Below, in pieces: positions 1-6,021 of a stretch of DNA of 6,460 nt; the stretch's first letter is position 1; the number at the start of each line of letters is the position of its first letter. A model generated the notes under the pieces. The model had not been told where the DNA came from, ran no database searches, and worked only from the letters and a program-made list of their open reading frames with translations. The position numbers and the translations under genes are program-made. The stretch covers positions 1 through 6,460 of the forward strand of contig CANGCZ010000094.1 of the NCBI GenBank assembly GCA_947452325.1. Direction: 5' to 3'. The DNA is from Comamonadaceae bacterium. GTDB lineage: Bacteria; Pseudomonadota; Gammaproteobacteria; Burkholderiales; Burkholderiaceae_C.

Positions 1-29
1 CCGCCGGCAATCGCCAGCCACAGTTGCAA
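1..29 (-). CDS. zipA: Start of probable ZipA cell-division protein (partial, runs off left edge)
   Basis: Only nine codons and two bases are inside the window, reading L(M)QLWLAIAG and continuing off the edge. The short hydrophobic N-terminus, directly downstream of smc, matches the start of ZipA, an inner-membrane protein whose N-terminal segment anchors it and whose C-terminal domain binds FtsZ at the division ring. In Burkholderiales, zipA commonly follows smc and precedes ligA, as I recall. I chose the TTG at 29-27 because AGGAG lies four bases upstream (38-34) and because no ATG or GTG occurs in this frame between the smc stop and this point. An ATG at 52-50 overlaps the smc stop as ATGA, but it opens a different frame (MKACAGVLCNCGW) that does not look like ZipA. 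The codons before TTG read AGG-AGT-ACT. ZipA proteins often begin M-S-x-L-Q, so the usual ATG may have become AGG. The identity rests on very little sequence. Confidence 0.5.
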
Positions 30-33
30 AGTA

Positions 34-38
34 CTCCT
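34..38 (-). promoter_or_regulatory. Shine-Dalgarno AGGAG before the putative zipA TTG start
   Basis: The minus strand reads AGGAG, then TACT, then TTG. A strong Shine-Dalgarno core with a short four-base spacer supports initiation at the TTG (29-27) rather than at the out-of-frame ATG that overlaps the smc stop. The site lies just past the smc stop codon, so ribosomes finishing smc could reinitiate here. Confidence 0.5.
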
Positions 39-48
39 GCGCAGGCCT

Positions 49-3000
49 TCATGAAGATTCAACCATGGAGACTGCGGCCTCCATGTCAACCGCCACGATA
101 CGCGACACGCCTTGCTCCTGCATGGTGACTCCGATCAGTTGTTCGGCCATTTCCATGGCAATCTTGTTGTGCGAAATAAAGAGAAACTGGGTTTCTTTGG
201 ACATGCTTGACACCAGTTTGCTGTAACGCTCGGTGTTGGCATCGTCCAGTGGTGCGTCCACCTCGTCAAGCAGACAAAACGGCGCCGGGTTCAGTTGGAA
301 GATGGCAAACACCAAGGCGATAGCAGTCAAGGCTTTTTCACCGCCCGAGAGCAAATAAATGGTTTGGTTTTTCTTGCCCGGCGGTTGCGCCATGACTTGC
401 ACGCCCGAGTCCAGGATTTCATCGCCGGTCATCACCAGTTTGGCGGTACCGCCACCGAACAGTTCGGGGAACATGATGCCAAAGTGGTGGTTGACAGTTT
501 CAAAGGTCTGACCCAGCAAAGCACGGGTTTCGATATCGATTTTGCGAATTGCGTCTTCAAGCGTGTTGATGGCCTCGTTCAAATCGGCAGATTGTGCGTC
601 CAGGAATTGTTTGCGCTCGGTGGCCGCACCGAGTTCGTCCAGCGCGGCCAGATTGACTGCGCCCAGCGAGTGGATTTCCCGCTGTAAATGGTCGATCTCG
701 GTTTGCAGTCCGTGTAACTTGACTTGGTCTGCCTGAATGGAAGCCTCAATGGCAGCTACATCGGCTTGCGCTTCTTGTAGAAACCGCTCGTACTGCTCAA
801 AGCCCAAACGTGAGGCCTGTTCCTTCAACTGTGCGTCAACAATGCGTTGGCGCATGGGCTCAAGGTCACGTTCGATTTTCAAGCGTTCTTCGTTGCTGGT
901 GCGCAGTTGCAATGTCAAACCGTCGTACTCGGAGCGCTTGGCCGCAAGCAGGTTTTCGCGTTCGACTTTCAATGCCAGCGCATCTTGCAAACCGGCTTGC
1001 GCGGCGGTGTCGGACAAAGTTTCAAGTTCGGCCTGTTGACGCGTGTGTTCTGCGGAGAGTTGCTGAATTTGTTGAGCTGCTGTGTCCCGGGTGCGTTGCA
1101 GTTCAGCCGCTTTGGCGTTCAGACTGCGCAACTCAAACTCGGTTTCCTGGCTTTGACGTTCGATCTGTCGCAAGGCTTCGCGTGACTGGTTGGATTGCTG
1201 CTCAGCGAGTTCGGCTTTTTCTTCAAGCAAGACTTGACGTTCCTGCGCCTGCGCCAGTTGCATATCCAGGGTTTCAAAACCCGCTTCGTCGGCTTGTGCA
1301 CGCTGCTGTAACTGCTGGAGTTGCGCCTTCAATTCATCCGTTTCACCGGCCAGTTGGTCTTGCCGGTTACGGACTTGCTCGGCCAGTTGTTGGACACGCA
1401 AGCATTCCACATTCAGACTGTGAGCATGAGATTGTGATTGGGTGGCTTCGATGCGTTTTTGGGTGCGTTGCTGCGCCGATTGGGCGGCTGCAGATTCAGC
1501 ACGTGACAATTGCAAGCGCGCTTCTTCCGCCATCAGAGACTGGGCGCGGATTTGTTTATCGAGGTTTTCAATTTCCTGAGCTCGCGCCAGCAAACCGGAT
1601 TGCTCGCTGTCTTGAGCATAAAAACTCACGCTGTGCAAACCAACGGCATGACCTTGCGGGGTGAACACCTGTTGACCGGCTTGCAATTGCGCTCGGCAGG
1701 CCAGTGCTTCGTCCAGGCTGTTGGCGGTGAAACAACCGGTGAGCCAGTCGCTGAACAAACCGTTCAAAGCGGCATCGTTCAATTTCAATTGATCAAACAA
1801 ACGCGGCAAACCACCGCTTGCCTGGCCAGCGACAGCCAATGCAGGCGAATAAAAACTCAATTTGGCCGCAGGAGCATCTGCGCCGAAAGCTTTCACCGTG
1901 TCTAGCCGGGACACTTCAAGCGCCGCAAGCCGTTCGCGCAAGGCAGATTCAAGCGCTTGCTCCCAGCCGGGTGTGACGTGAACTTTGCTCCACAAAGGCT
2001 GCAGTGTTTGCAAACCGTGCTTGCTCAGCCAAGGGGTCAGGCGCTCGTCGCTGCGCAATTTTTCCTGCAAGGCTTTCAAGGCTTGCTGACGCGCCTGCAA
2101 TTCCACCAGCTTGGCGGATTCCAGGTTTGATCTGTCCTGCGCTTGGCGGCGATTGGCTTCAATCTCGTCGACCATGGCCTCTAGCTCGTCGAGTTGGGCC
2201 TGTGTCTGTTCTGACAAGGCATTGGCCTGACTGAGTTGCAGTTCCAGTTGTTGCAATTGCAGTTGATCGGGCGCAGCCAGCGCGTTGCGATCCGTTTGCA
2301 ATCGCTCCAGCCGCTGTTCCAACTGTCGTGATTGTTCCTGCAAGCCGCGTTGTTCAGCCGCCAGCACTTTCATTTGTTGCTGTATCTGGTTGACTGACTC
2401 TTGTTGTTGTTGCACCTGTTTTCTGGCGTCTGTCCAAGCCTGCTCCAAGGCCGGTAACCGCTGCTGGCGGTCCTCTAAATCGGCTTGCAACTCTGTCACC
2501 CTGGCACGCAATACCTCGCCTTTGTCTTCAAGGCTTGCGGTTTCTTCCAGTGCTTGCTCGGATTGCTGTGTCCAGTTCAGGGTTTGCTGCTGAATCTGTT
2601 GCAAACGCTCCTGAGCACGTTGCCTGCCTTCGACCACAAAGCGGATTTCCGCCTCCAGTCGACCCACTTCCGCGCTGGCCTGGTAAAGCTGACCTTGGGC
2701 CTGGTTGACCTGCTCGCCGGACTCGTAATGCGTCTGTCGGATGATTTCAACTGCGGCCTGAATCTGGCTGAGTTCGGCGTTCTTGGCTTCCAGGGCATTG
2801 GTGGCCTGATCGACCTGCTGTTTAAGACTGGCCTGCTCGGACTGCGCTTGGTCCCGTTTCAACAACCATTGCTGCTGCTGTTTGAGCGTTGCCTGCTGTT
2901 GTAAATGATTGAAACGTTGCGCCACTTCGGCTTGGCGTTCGAGCTTTTCCAGGTTGGCGTTGAGTTCGCGCAGTATGTCCTCGACACGGGTGAGGTTTTC

Positions 3001-3564
3001 GCGGGTGTCACTCAAGCGGTTTTCGGTTTCGCGGCGTCGTTCCTTGTATTTGGACACGCCGGCAGCTTCTTCCAAAAACAAGCGCAATTCTTCCGGCTTG
3101 GATTCGATGATGCGGCTGATGGTGCCCTGGCCGATGATGGCGTAAGCGCGCGGACCCAGACCTGTGCCCAGAAAAACATCTTGCACATCGCGGCGGCGTA
3201 CCGGTTGGTTGTTGATGTAGTAACTGCTGGTGCCGTCACGGGTCAACACCCGTTTGACAGCGATCTCCTCGAACTGGTTCCACTGGCCGCCGGCACGGTG
3301 GGTCTGGTTGTCAAACACCAGTTCAACACTGGCGCGACTGGCCGGTTTGCGTGTGTTGGTGCCGTTAAAGATAACGTCTTGCATGGACTCGCCGCGCAGT
3401 TCACTGGCGCGGCTTTCGCCCAGCACCCAGCGCACGGCATCAATGACGTTGGACTTGCCGCAACCGTTGGGGCCAACCACGCCGACGAGTTGACCAGGCA
3501 ACAAAAAATTGGTGGCATCTGCAAACGACTTAAAGCCTGACAACTTGATGGAATTAAGACGCAC
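49..3564 (-). CDS. smc: Chromosome segregation ATPase SMC
   Basis: SMC is the ATPase core of the bacterial condensin Smc-ScpAB. Its dimers bind and extrude DNA to compact and separate sister chromosomes in the nucleoid. The 1171-residue protein has the full family layout and usual length. The N-terminal head (about 1-170) carries Walker A GPNGCGKS at 31-38, an LRG motif with R57 where the arginine finger lies, and a Q-loop IGQG near 144-147. A first coiled coil (about 170-505) leads to a hinge (about 510-660) and a returning coil (about 665-1010). The C-terminal head has signature LLSGGEK at 1071-1077, Walker B CLLDEVD at 1097-1103 with catalytic E1101, D-loop LDDAN, and switch histidine H1132 in ISHN. 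All motifs are intact. Translation starts at GTG (3564-3562) with AAAGG six bases upstream, and the next residues RLNSIKLSGFKSF match the family N-terminus. The coils are very glutamine-rich. The TGA stop is at 51-49. scpA and scpB are not in the window. Confidence 0.97.
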   Translation of the reverse strand: MRLNSIKLSGFKSFADATNFLLPGQLVGVVGPNGCGKSNVIDAVRWVLGESRASELRGESMQDVIFNGTNTRKPASRASVELVFDNQTHRAGGQWNQFEEIAVKRVLTRDGTSSYYINNQPVRRRDVQDVFLGTGLGPRAYAIIGQGTISRIIESKPEELRLFLEEAAGVSKYKERRRETENRLSDTRENLTRVEDILRELNANLEKLERQAEVAQRFNHLQQQATLKQQQQWLLKRDQAQSEQASLKQQVDQATNALEAKNAELSQIQAAVEIIRQTHYESGEQVNQAQGQLYQASAEVGRLEAEIRFVVEGRQRAQERLQQIQQQTLNWTQQSEQALEETASLEDKGEVLRARVTELQADLEDRQQRLPALEQAWTDARKQVQQQQESVNQIQQQMKVLAAEQRGLQEQSRQLEQRLERLQTDRNALAAPDQLQLQQLELQLSQANALSEQTQAQLDELEAMVDEIEANRRQAQDRSNLESAKLVELQARQQALKALQEKLRSDERLTPWLSKHGLQTLQPLWSKVHVTPGWEQALESALRERLAALEVSRLDTVKAFGADAPAAKLSFYSPALAVAGQASGGLPRLFDQLKLNDAALNGLFSDWLTGCFTANSLDEALACRAQLQAGQQVFTPQGHAVGLHSVSFYAQDSEQSGLLARAQEIENLDKQIRAQSLMAEEARLQLSRAESAAAQSAQQRTQKRIEATQSQSHAHSLNVECLRVQQLAEQVRNRQDQLAGETDELKAQLQQLQQRAQADEAGFETLDMQLAQAQERQVLLEEKAELAEQQSNQSREALRQIERQSQETEFELRSLNAKAAELQRTRDTAAQQIQQLSAEHTRQQAELETLSDTAAQAGLQDALALKVERENLLAAKRSEYDGLTLQLRTSNEERLKIERDLEPMRQRIVDAQLKEQASRLGFEQYERFLQEAQADVAAIEASIQADQVKLHGLQTEIDHLQREIHSLGAVNLAALDELGAATERKQFLDAQSADLNEAINTLEDAIRKIDIETRALLGQTFETVNHHFGIMFPELFGGGTAKLVMTGDEILDSGVQVMAQPPGKKNQTIYLLSGGEKALTAIALVFAIFQLNPAPFCLLDEVDAPLDDANTERYSKLVSSMSKETQFLFISHNKIAMEMAEQLIGVTMQEQGVSRIVAVDMEAAVSMVESS

Positions 3565-3617
3565 TTTCGGCCTTTTTTAAAGGTAATAAAGTCTAAGAAA
3601 AATGGGCGATTGAGAAA
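3565..3617. other. 53-base gap between the Hpt gene and smc
   Basis: This AT-richer gap separates two minus-strand genes. It holds the smc ribosome site and little else. I see no T-tract terminator with a strong stem after the Hpt gene, and no convincing -35/-10 pair for smc. Stretches such as TAGACT and TTTATT on the minus strand could act as a weak -10, but no good -35 stands at the right distance. Cotranscription of the Hpt gene and smc is therefore plausible but not shown. Confidence 0.5.
3571..3575 (-). promoter_or_regulatory. Ribosome binding site of smc, in a small inverted repeat
   Basis: On the minus strand AAAGG lies six bases (CCGAAA) before the GTG start of smc, good Shine-Dalgarno spacing that supports this non-ATG start. 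The same bases form one arm of an inverted repeat at 3571-3583 (CCTTT, three-base loop, AAAGG). A transient hairpin in the mRNA could partly hide the ribosome site. The stem is only five pairs, three of them A-U, so any effect is likely weak. Confidence 0.6.
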
Positions 3618-3995
3618 TCAGGACGGATTCTGCAAAACCGTGGTTTTCCAGTGTAGGACTTCACTGTGCAAACCGTTCAACGCAGGCAGCATGGCATCCA
3701 CTTGGGGTTGGAGTTGCGCGAAATCAGCGCCGCGACTTCTGGCTTCGAGCGCAATCAACTGCTGGCCCAGCGCGTCTTTGCATAAAAATGTGACATACCC
3801 TTTGAGCGTATGCAGCAGCCTGCGCAGTGCAGCCATGTCCTGGGTCTTGAGCGCCAGGTGCAGGGATTGCAGATCATTTTCGAGACTGGATACGAAAGTT
3901 TGCGCCAGATTCAACATCTGTTCTGGGTCCATGGCGAAATCGTTCGCCCTGTCGGGATCGAGGTGGCTGTACATGGCACCGATAATATCAGCCAT
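3618..3995 (-). CDS. Stand-alone histidine phosphotransfer (Hpt) domain protein
   Basis: This 125-residue soluble protein looks like a single Hpt domain, a four-helix bundle that relays phosphate between response-regulator receiver domains in multistep phosphorelays. The key evidence is LHTLKGYVTFL around 61-71, matching the Hpt consensus HxLKG, with H62 as the predicted phosphorylated residue. Predicted helices flank it (about 25-50 before, 72-87 and 92-115 after). There is no receiver, kinase or membrane segment, so a partner hybrid kinase must be encoded elsewhere, and none is in the window. The ATG at 3995-3993 is preferred over M8 (3974) and M22 (3932) because AAGGGGG lies just upstream, whereas neither later ATG has a visible ribosome site. 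Its start overlaps the dapC start head to head. The gene lies 53 bases upstream of smc on the same strand and may share its transcript. Its biological role is unknown to me. Confidence 0.85.
   Translation of the reverse strand: MADIIGAMYSHLDPDRANDFAMDPEQMLNLAQTFVSSLENDLQSLHLALKTQDMAALRRLLHTLKGYVTFLCKDALGQQLIALEARSRGADFAQLQPQVDAMLPALNGLHSEVLHWKTTVLQNPS
3981..3986 (+). promoter_or_regulatory. Candidate -10 element for dapC, inside the Hpt gene
   Basis: GATAAT matches the sigma-70 consensus TATAAT at five of six positions. It ends seven bases before the dapC ATG, so transcription would start at about 3993-3995, essentially on the start codon. A -35 at 17-base spacing would be TCGAGG (3958-3963), which matches TTGACA at only three positions, and there is no TGn extension. 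If real, it would make a leaderless or nearly leaderless dapC mRNA, which would fit the lack of a Shine-Dalgarno. This is a prediction from one hexamer and its position. Confidence 0.3.
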
Positions 3996-5184
3996 GAACC
4001 CCCTTTTATCCCGTCTTCACCCCTATCCGTTCGAACGTTTACGTCATTTGTTTTCAGACGTGAAGCCCAGTACAGATTGGCCCCCCGTCAGCTTAGGCAT
4101 AGGTGAGCCCAGACACGCCACACCGGCTTTGATTTTGCAGGCTTTGCAGGCCCATGGCGCTGAATTGGCGGCGTATCCTGCCACCGCTGGCTCACTTGCG
4201 TTGCGCCAGGCCTGTTCCGCCTGGGTAAAAAGGCGTTATGAGGTCACTATTGACCCTGCCACACAGGTCTTGCCGGTGAACGGCTCGCGCGAAGCTTTGT
4301 TTGCATTCACCCAGACGGTGCTGGATGGCCGGCCAGGCAGCCTGGTGGTCTCCCCCAACCCCTTCTACCAAATATACGAAGGGGCTGCTTTGCTAGGGCA
4401 AGCCGATGTGCACTACGTACCCAGTGTGGCCGCCAAAAACTTTGCGGTGGACTGGGACAGTGTGCCTGCGCAGGTGTGGCAACGCACGCGGCTGCTGTTT
4501 GTATGCTCCCCGGGCAACCCCACTGGCGCGGTCATGCCGCTGGCTGAATGGCAAAAACTGTTTGCACTCAGTGATGAATATGGATTTGTGATCGCCTCGG
4601 ACGAGTGTTACAGCGAAATTTACTTTGGCGACACCCCACCCCTGGGCGGCTTGCAGGCCGCGGCTCTGTCCGGGCGAACAGATTTCAAACGGTTGGTCAG
4701 CTTTACCAGTTTGTCCAAACGCAGCAATGTGCCCGGATTGCGCAGCGGCTTTGTCGCCGGTGATGCCTCACTGATCGCGCCATTTCTGCTCTACCGCACC
4801 TACCACGGCAGCGCCATGGGCGGGCTGGTTCAACAAGCCAGCATCGCGGCTTGGAATGACGAAGACCACGTGGTGGCCAACCGCGCTTTATACAAAGAAA
4901 AATTCGAGCAAGTCACCCCTATGCTTTCAAAGGTCATAGACGTGGCTTTGCCGGACGCTGGTTTTTACCTGTGGGCTGGCGTTCCCGGGGGTGATGATGA
5001 GGCTTTCGCCAGAGACTTGCTGGCTCAATACAATGTCACTGTGTTGCCCGGTCGTTATCTGGCCCGCGAGGTCAACGGCATCAACCCCGGTCAAGGCCGT
5101 ATTCGCATGGCCCTGGTCGCACAACCTCAAGAGTGCCTTGAAGCGGCACGCCGTATCGTTCAATTTGTTCACTCCAACTTTTAA
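3994..5184 (+). CDS. dapC: Succinyldiaminopimelate aminotransferase DapC
   Basis: This is a cytoplasmic PLP enzyme of the class I aminotransferase family (fold type I, 396 residues). It exchanges the keto group of N-succinyl-2-amino-6-oxopimelate for an amino group, with glutamate as donor, to give N-succinyl-LL-2,6-diaminopimelate. Visible family motifs are SPGNPTG at 172-178 (N175 near the PLP ring), SDECYSEIY at 202-210 (D203 facing the pyridine nitrogen, Y206), SLSKRS at 239-244 with K242 as the predicted Schiff-base lysine, and GRIRMAL at 368-374, holding the arginine that binds the substrate carboxylate. The open frame extends upstream to 3610, but I start at the ATG at 3994: MNPLLSRLHPYPFERLR is a typical DapC N-terminus, while the upstream part is antisense to the Hpt gene. 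No Shine-Dalgarno precedes this ATG. Position beside dapD and dapE favours DapC over other class I aminotransferases; many bacteria instead use ArgD for this step. Confidence 0.93.
   Translation: MNPLLSRLHPYPFERLRHLFSDVKPSTDWPPVSLGIGEPRHATPALILQALQAHGAELAAYPATAGSLALRQACSAWVKRRYEVTIDPATQVLPVNGSREALFAFTQTVLDGRPGSLVVSPNPFYQIYEGAALLGQADVHYVPSVAAKNFAVDWDSVPAQVWQRTRLLFVCSPGNPTGAVMPLAEWQKLFALSDEYGFVIASDECYSEIYFGDTPPLGGLQAAALSGRTDFKRLVSFTSLSKRSNVPGLRSGFVAGDASLIAPFLLYRTYHGSAMGGLVQQASIAAWNDEDHVVANRALYKEKFEQVTPMLSKVIDVALPDAGFYLWAGVPGGDDEAFARDLLAQYNVTVLPGRYLAREVNGINPGQGRIRMALVAQPQECLEAARRIVQFVHSNF
3999..4005 (-). promoter_or_regulatory. Ribosome binding site of the Hpt gene, inside dapC
   Basis: The minus strand reads AAGGGGG, then TTC, then ATG. 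Counting from the AAGG core (4005-4002), the spacer to the ATG is six bases. The site lies wholly within codons 2-4 of dapC on the other strand (AAC CCC CTT) and supports the longest Hpt start. Confidence 0.6.
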
Positions 5185-5194
5185 CCTGCTCACC

Positions 5195-6019
5195 ATGACT
5201 CAACAACTGCAATCCATTATCGATACCGCCTGGGAAAACCGTACCCAATACAGCCCTTCTGCCGCACCCAAAGAACTCGTGGATGCAGTGGAACATGTGA
5301 TTGCCGAACTCAATGCAGGCCGACTGCGTGTGGCCACCCGTGAATCCGTCGGTCAATGGACCACGCACCAATGGCTGAAAAAAGCGGTTTTGCTTTCATT
5401 TCGTTTGAAAGACAACCATGTGGTCAAAGCCGGAGACCTGGGCTTTTACGACAAAGTGCAAACCAAGTTTTCCAACATGGATGAAGCGCAAATGAAAGCC
5501 AGCGGCGTGCGCGTGGTGCCGCCTGCGGTCGCGCGTCGCGGAAGTTACATTGCCAAGGGTGCGATTTTGATGCCCAGCTATGTGAACATCGGCGCTTATG
5601 TGGATGAAAACACCATGGTTGACACTTGGGCCACAGTCGGTTCTTGCGCGCAAATCGGTAAGAACGTGCACCTCTCCGGCGGCGTCGGAATTGGCGGCGT
5701 GCTCGAACCCGTGCAAGCCAACCCCACCATCATCGAGGACAACTGTTTCATAGGCGCGCGCTCTGAAGTCGTGGAAGGCGTGATCATCGAAGAAAACTCG
5801 GTCATCTCTATGGGCGTTTATATCGGTCAAAGCACCAAAATTTATGACCGTGCCACAGGTGAAGTGACTTACGGCCGCGTACCCGCAGGCTCTGTGGTGG
5901 TGTCGGGCAATCTGCCCAGCGCAGACGGCAAATACAGTTTGTATTGCGCTGTCATCGTTAAACGAGTGGATGCGCAAACCAGAGCCAAAACCAGCCTCAA
6001 CGATTTGTTGCGCGACTGA
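5195..6019 (+). CDS. dapD: Tetrahydrodipicolinate N-succinyltransferase DapD
   Basis: DapD transfers a succinyl group from succinyl-CoA to tetrahydrodipicolinate, committing the pathway to the succinylase branch of diaminopimelate and lysine synthesis. The protein is cytoplasmic and known as a trimer. The 274-residue length equals that of the E. coli enzyme. A mostly helical N-terminal domain (about 1-100, MTQQLQSIIDTAWENR at the start) is followed by a left-handed beta-helix of hexapeptide repeats (about 108-225), seen as spaced I/V-G-x motifs such as YVNIGAYVDENTMVDTWATV, CAQIGKNVHLSGGVGIGGVL and NCFIGARSEVVEGVIIEENS. A C-terminal segment ends in SLNDLLRD. The open frame continues upstream into dapC, but the ATG at 5195 matches the family start exactly. 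It begins ten bases after the dapC stop without a clear Shine-Dalgarno, so translational coupling to dapC is likely. Nothing is missing or broken. Confidence 0.97.
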   Translation: MTQQLQSIIDTAWENRTQYSPSAAPKELVDAVEHVIAELNAGRLRVATRESVGQWTTHQWLKKAVLLSFRLKDNHVVKAGDLGFYDKVQTKFSNMDEAQMKASGVRVVPPAVARRGSYIAKGAILMPSYVNIGAYVDENTMVDTWATVGSCAQIGKNVHLSGGVGIGGVLEPVQANPTIIEDNCFIGARSEVVEGVIIEENSVISMGVYIGQSTKIYDRATGEVTYGRVPAGSVVVSGNLPSADGKYSLYCAVIVKRVDAQTRAKTSLNDLLRD

Positions 6020-6021
6020 CC

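Noticed and set aside
50..52. ATG overlapping the smc stop (ATGA) as the start of the next gene
   Set aside because: Its frame reads MKACAGVLCNCGW, unlike ZipA, whereas the frame from TTG at 29 reads QLWLAIAG with a good Shine-Dalgarno.
810..1664. A 284-codon open frame on the plus strand opposite smc, and similar long ones at 2905-3540 and 5396-6034 (minus, opposite dapD)
   Set aside because: They lie wholly antisense to strongly supported genes, their translations show no recognisable family or domain, and long antisense frames are common opposite GC-rich or biased coding sequence.
3618..3932. Shorter Hpt start at M22 (3932), which would leave an ordinary intergenic spacer
   Set aside because: No Shine-Dalgarno lies before it, while the ATG at 3995 has AAGGGGG at good spacing. 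It is not excluded and is kept as the main caveat to the overlapping-start finding.
3610..3993. In-frame upstream extension of dapC giving a 524-residue protein
   Set aside because: The extra 128 residues are antisense to the Hpt gene, are cysteine- and serine-rich with no family resemblance, and the DapC family N-terminus begins at the ATG at 3994.
4028..4037. Perfect palindrome CGTTCGAACG near the divergent junction, a possible operator
   Set aside because: It falls on the codons for the conserved P-F-E-R stretch of DapC (CCG TTC GAA CGT), so the coding constraint explains it, and no second copy is seen nearby.
4041..4063. Separated inverted repeat ACGTC...GACGT in early dapC
   Set aside because: Only five bases per arm with an eleven-base or longer gap, inside coding sequence. 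It is expected by chance.
4991..5194. In-frame upstream extension of dapD
   Set aside because: It overlaps the conserved C-terminal coding region of dapC in another frame, and MTQQLQSIID at 5195 is the family N-terminus with the usual total length of 274.
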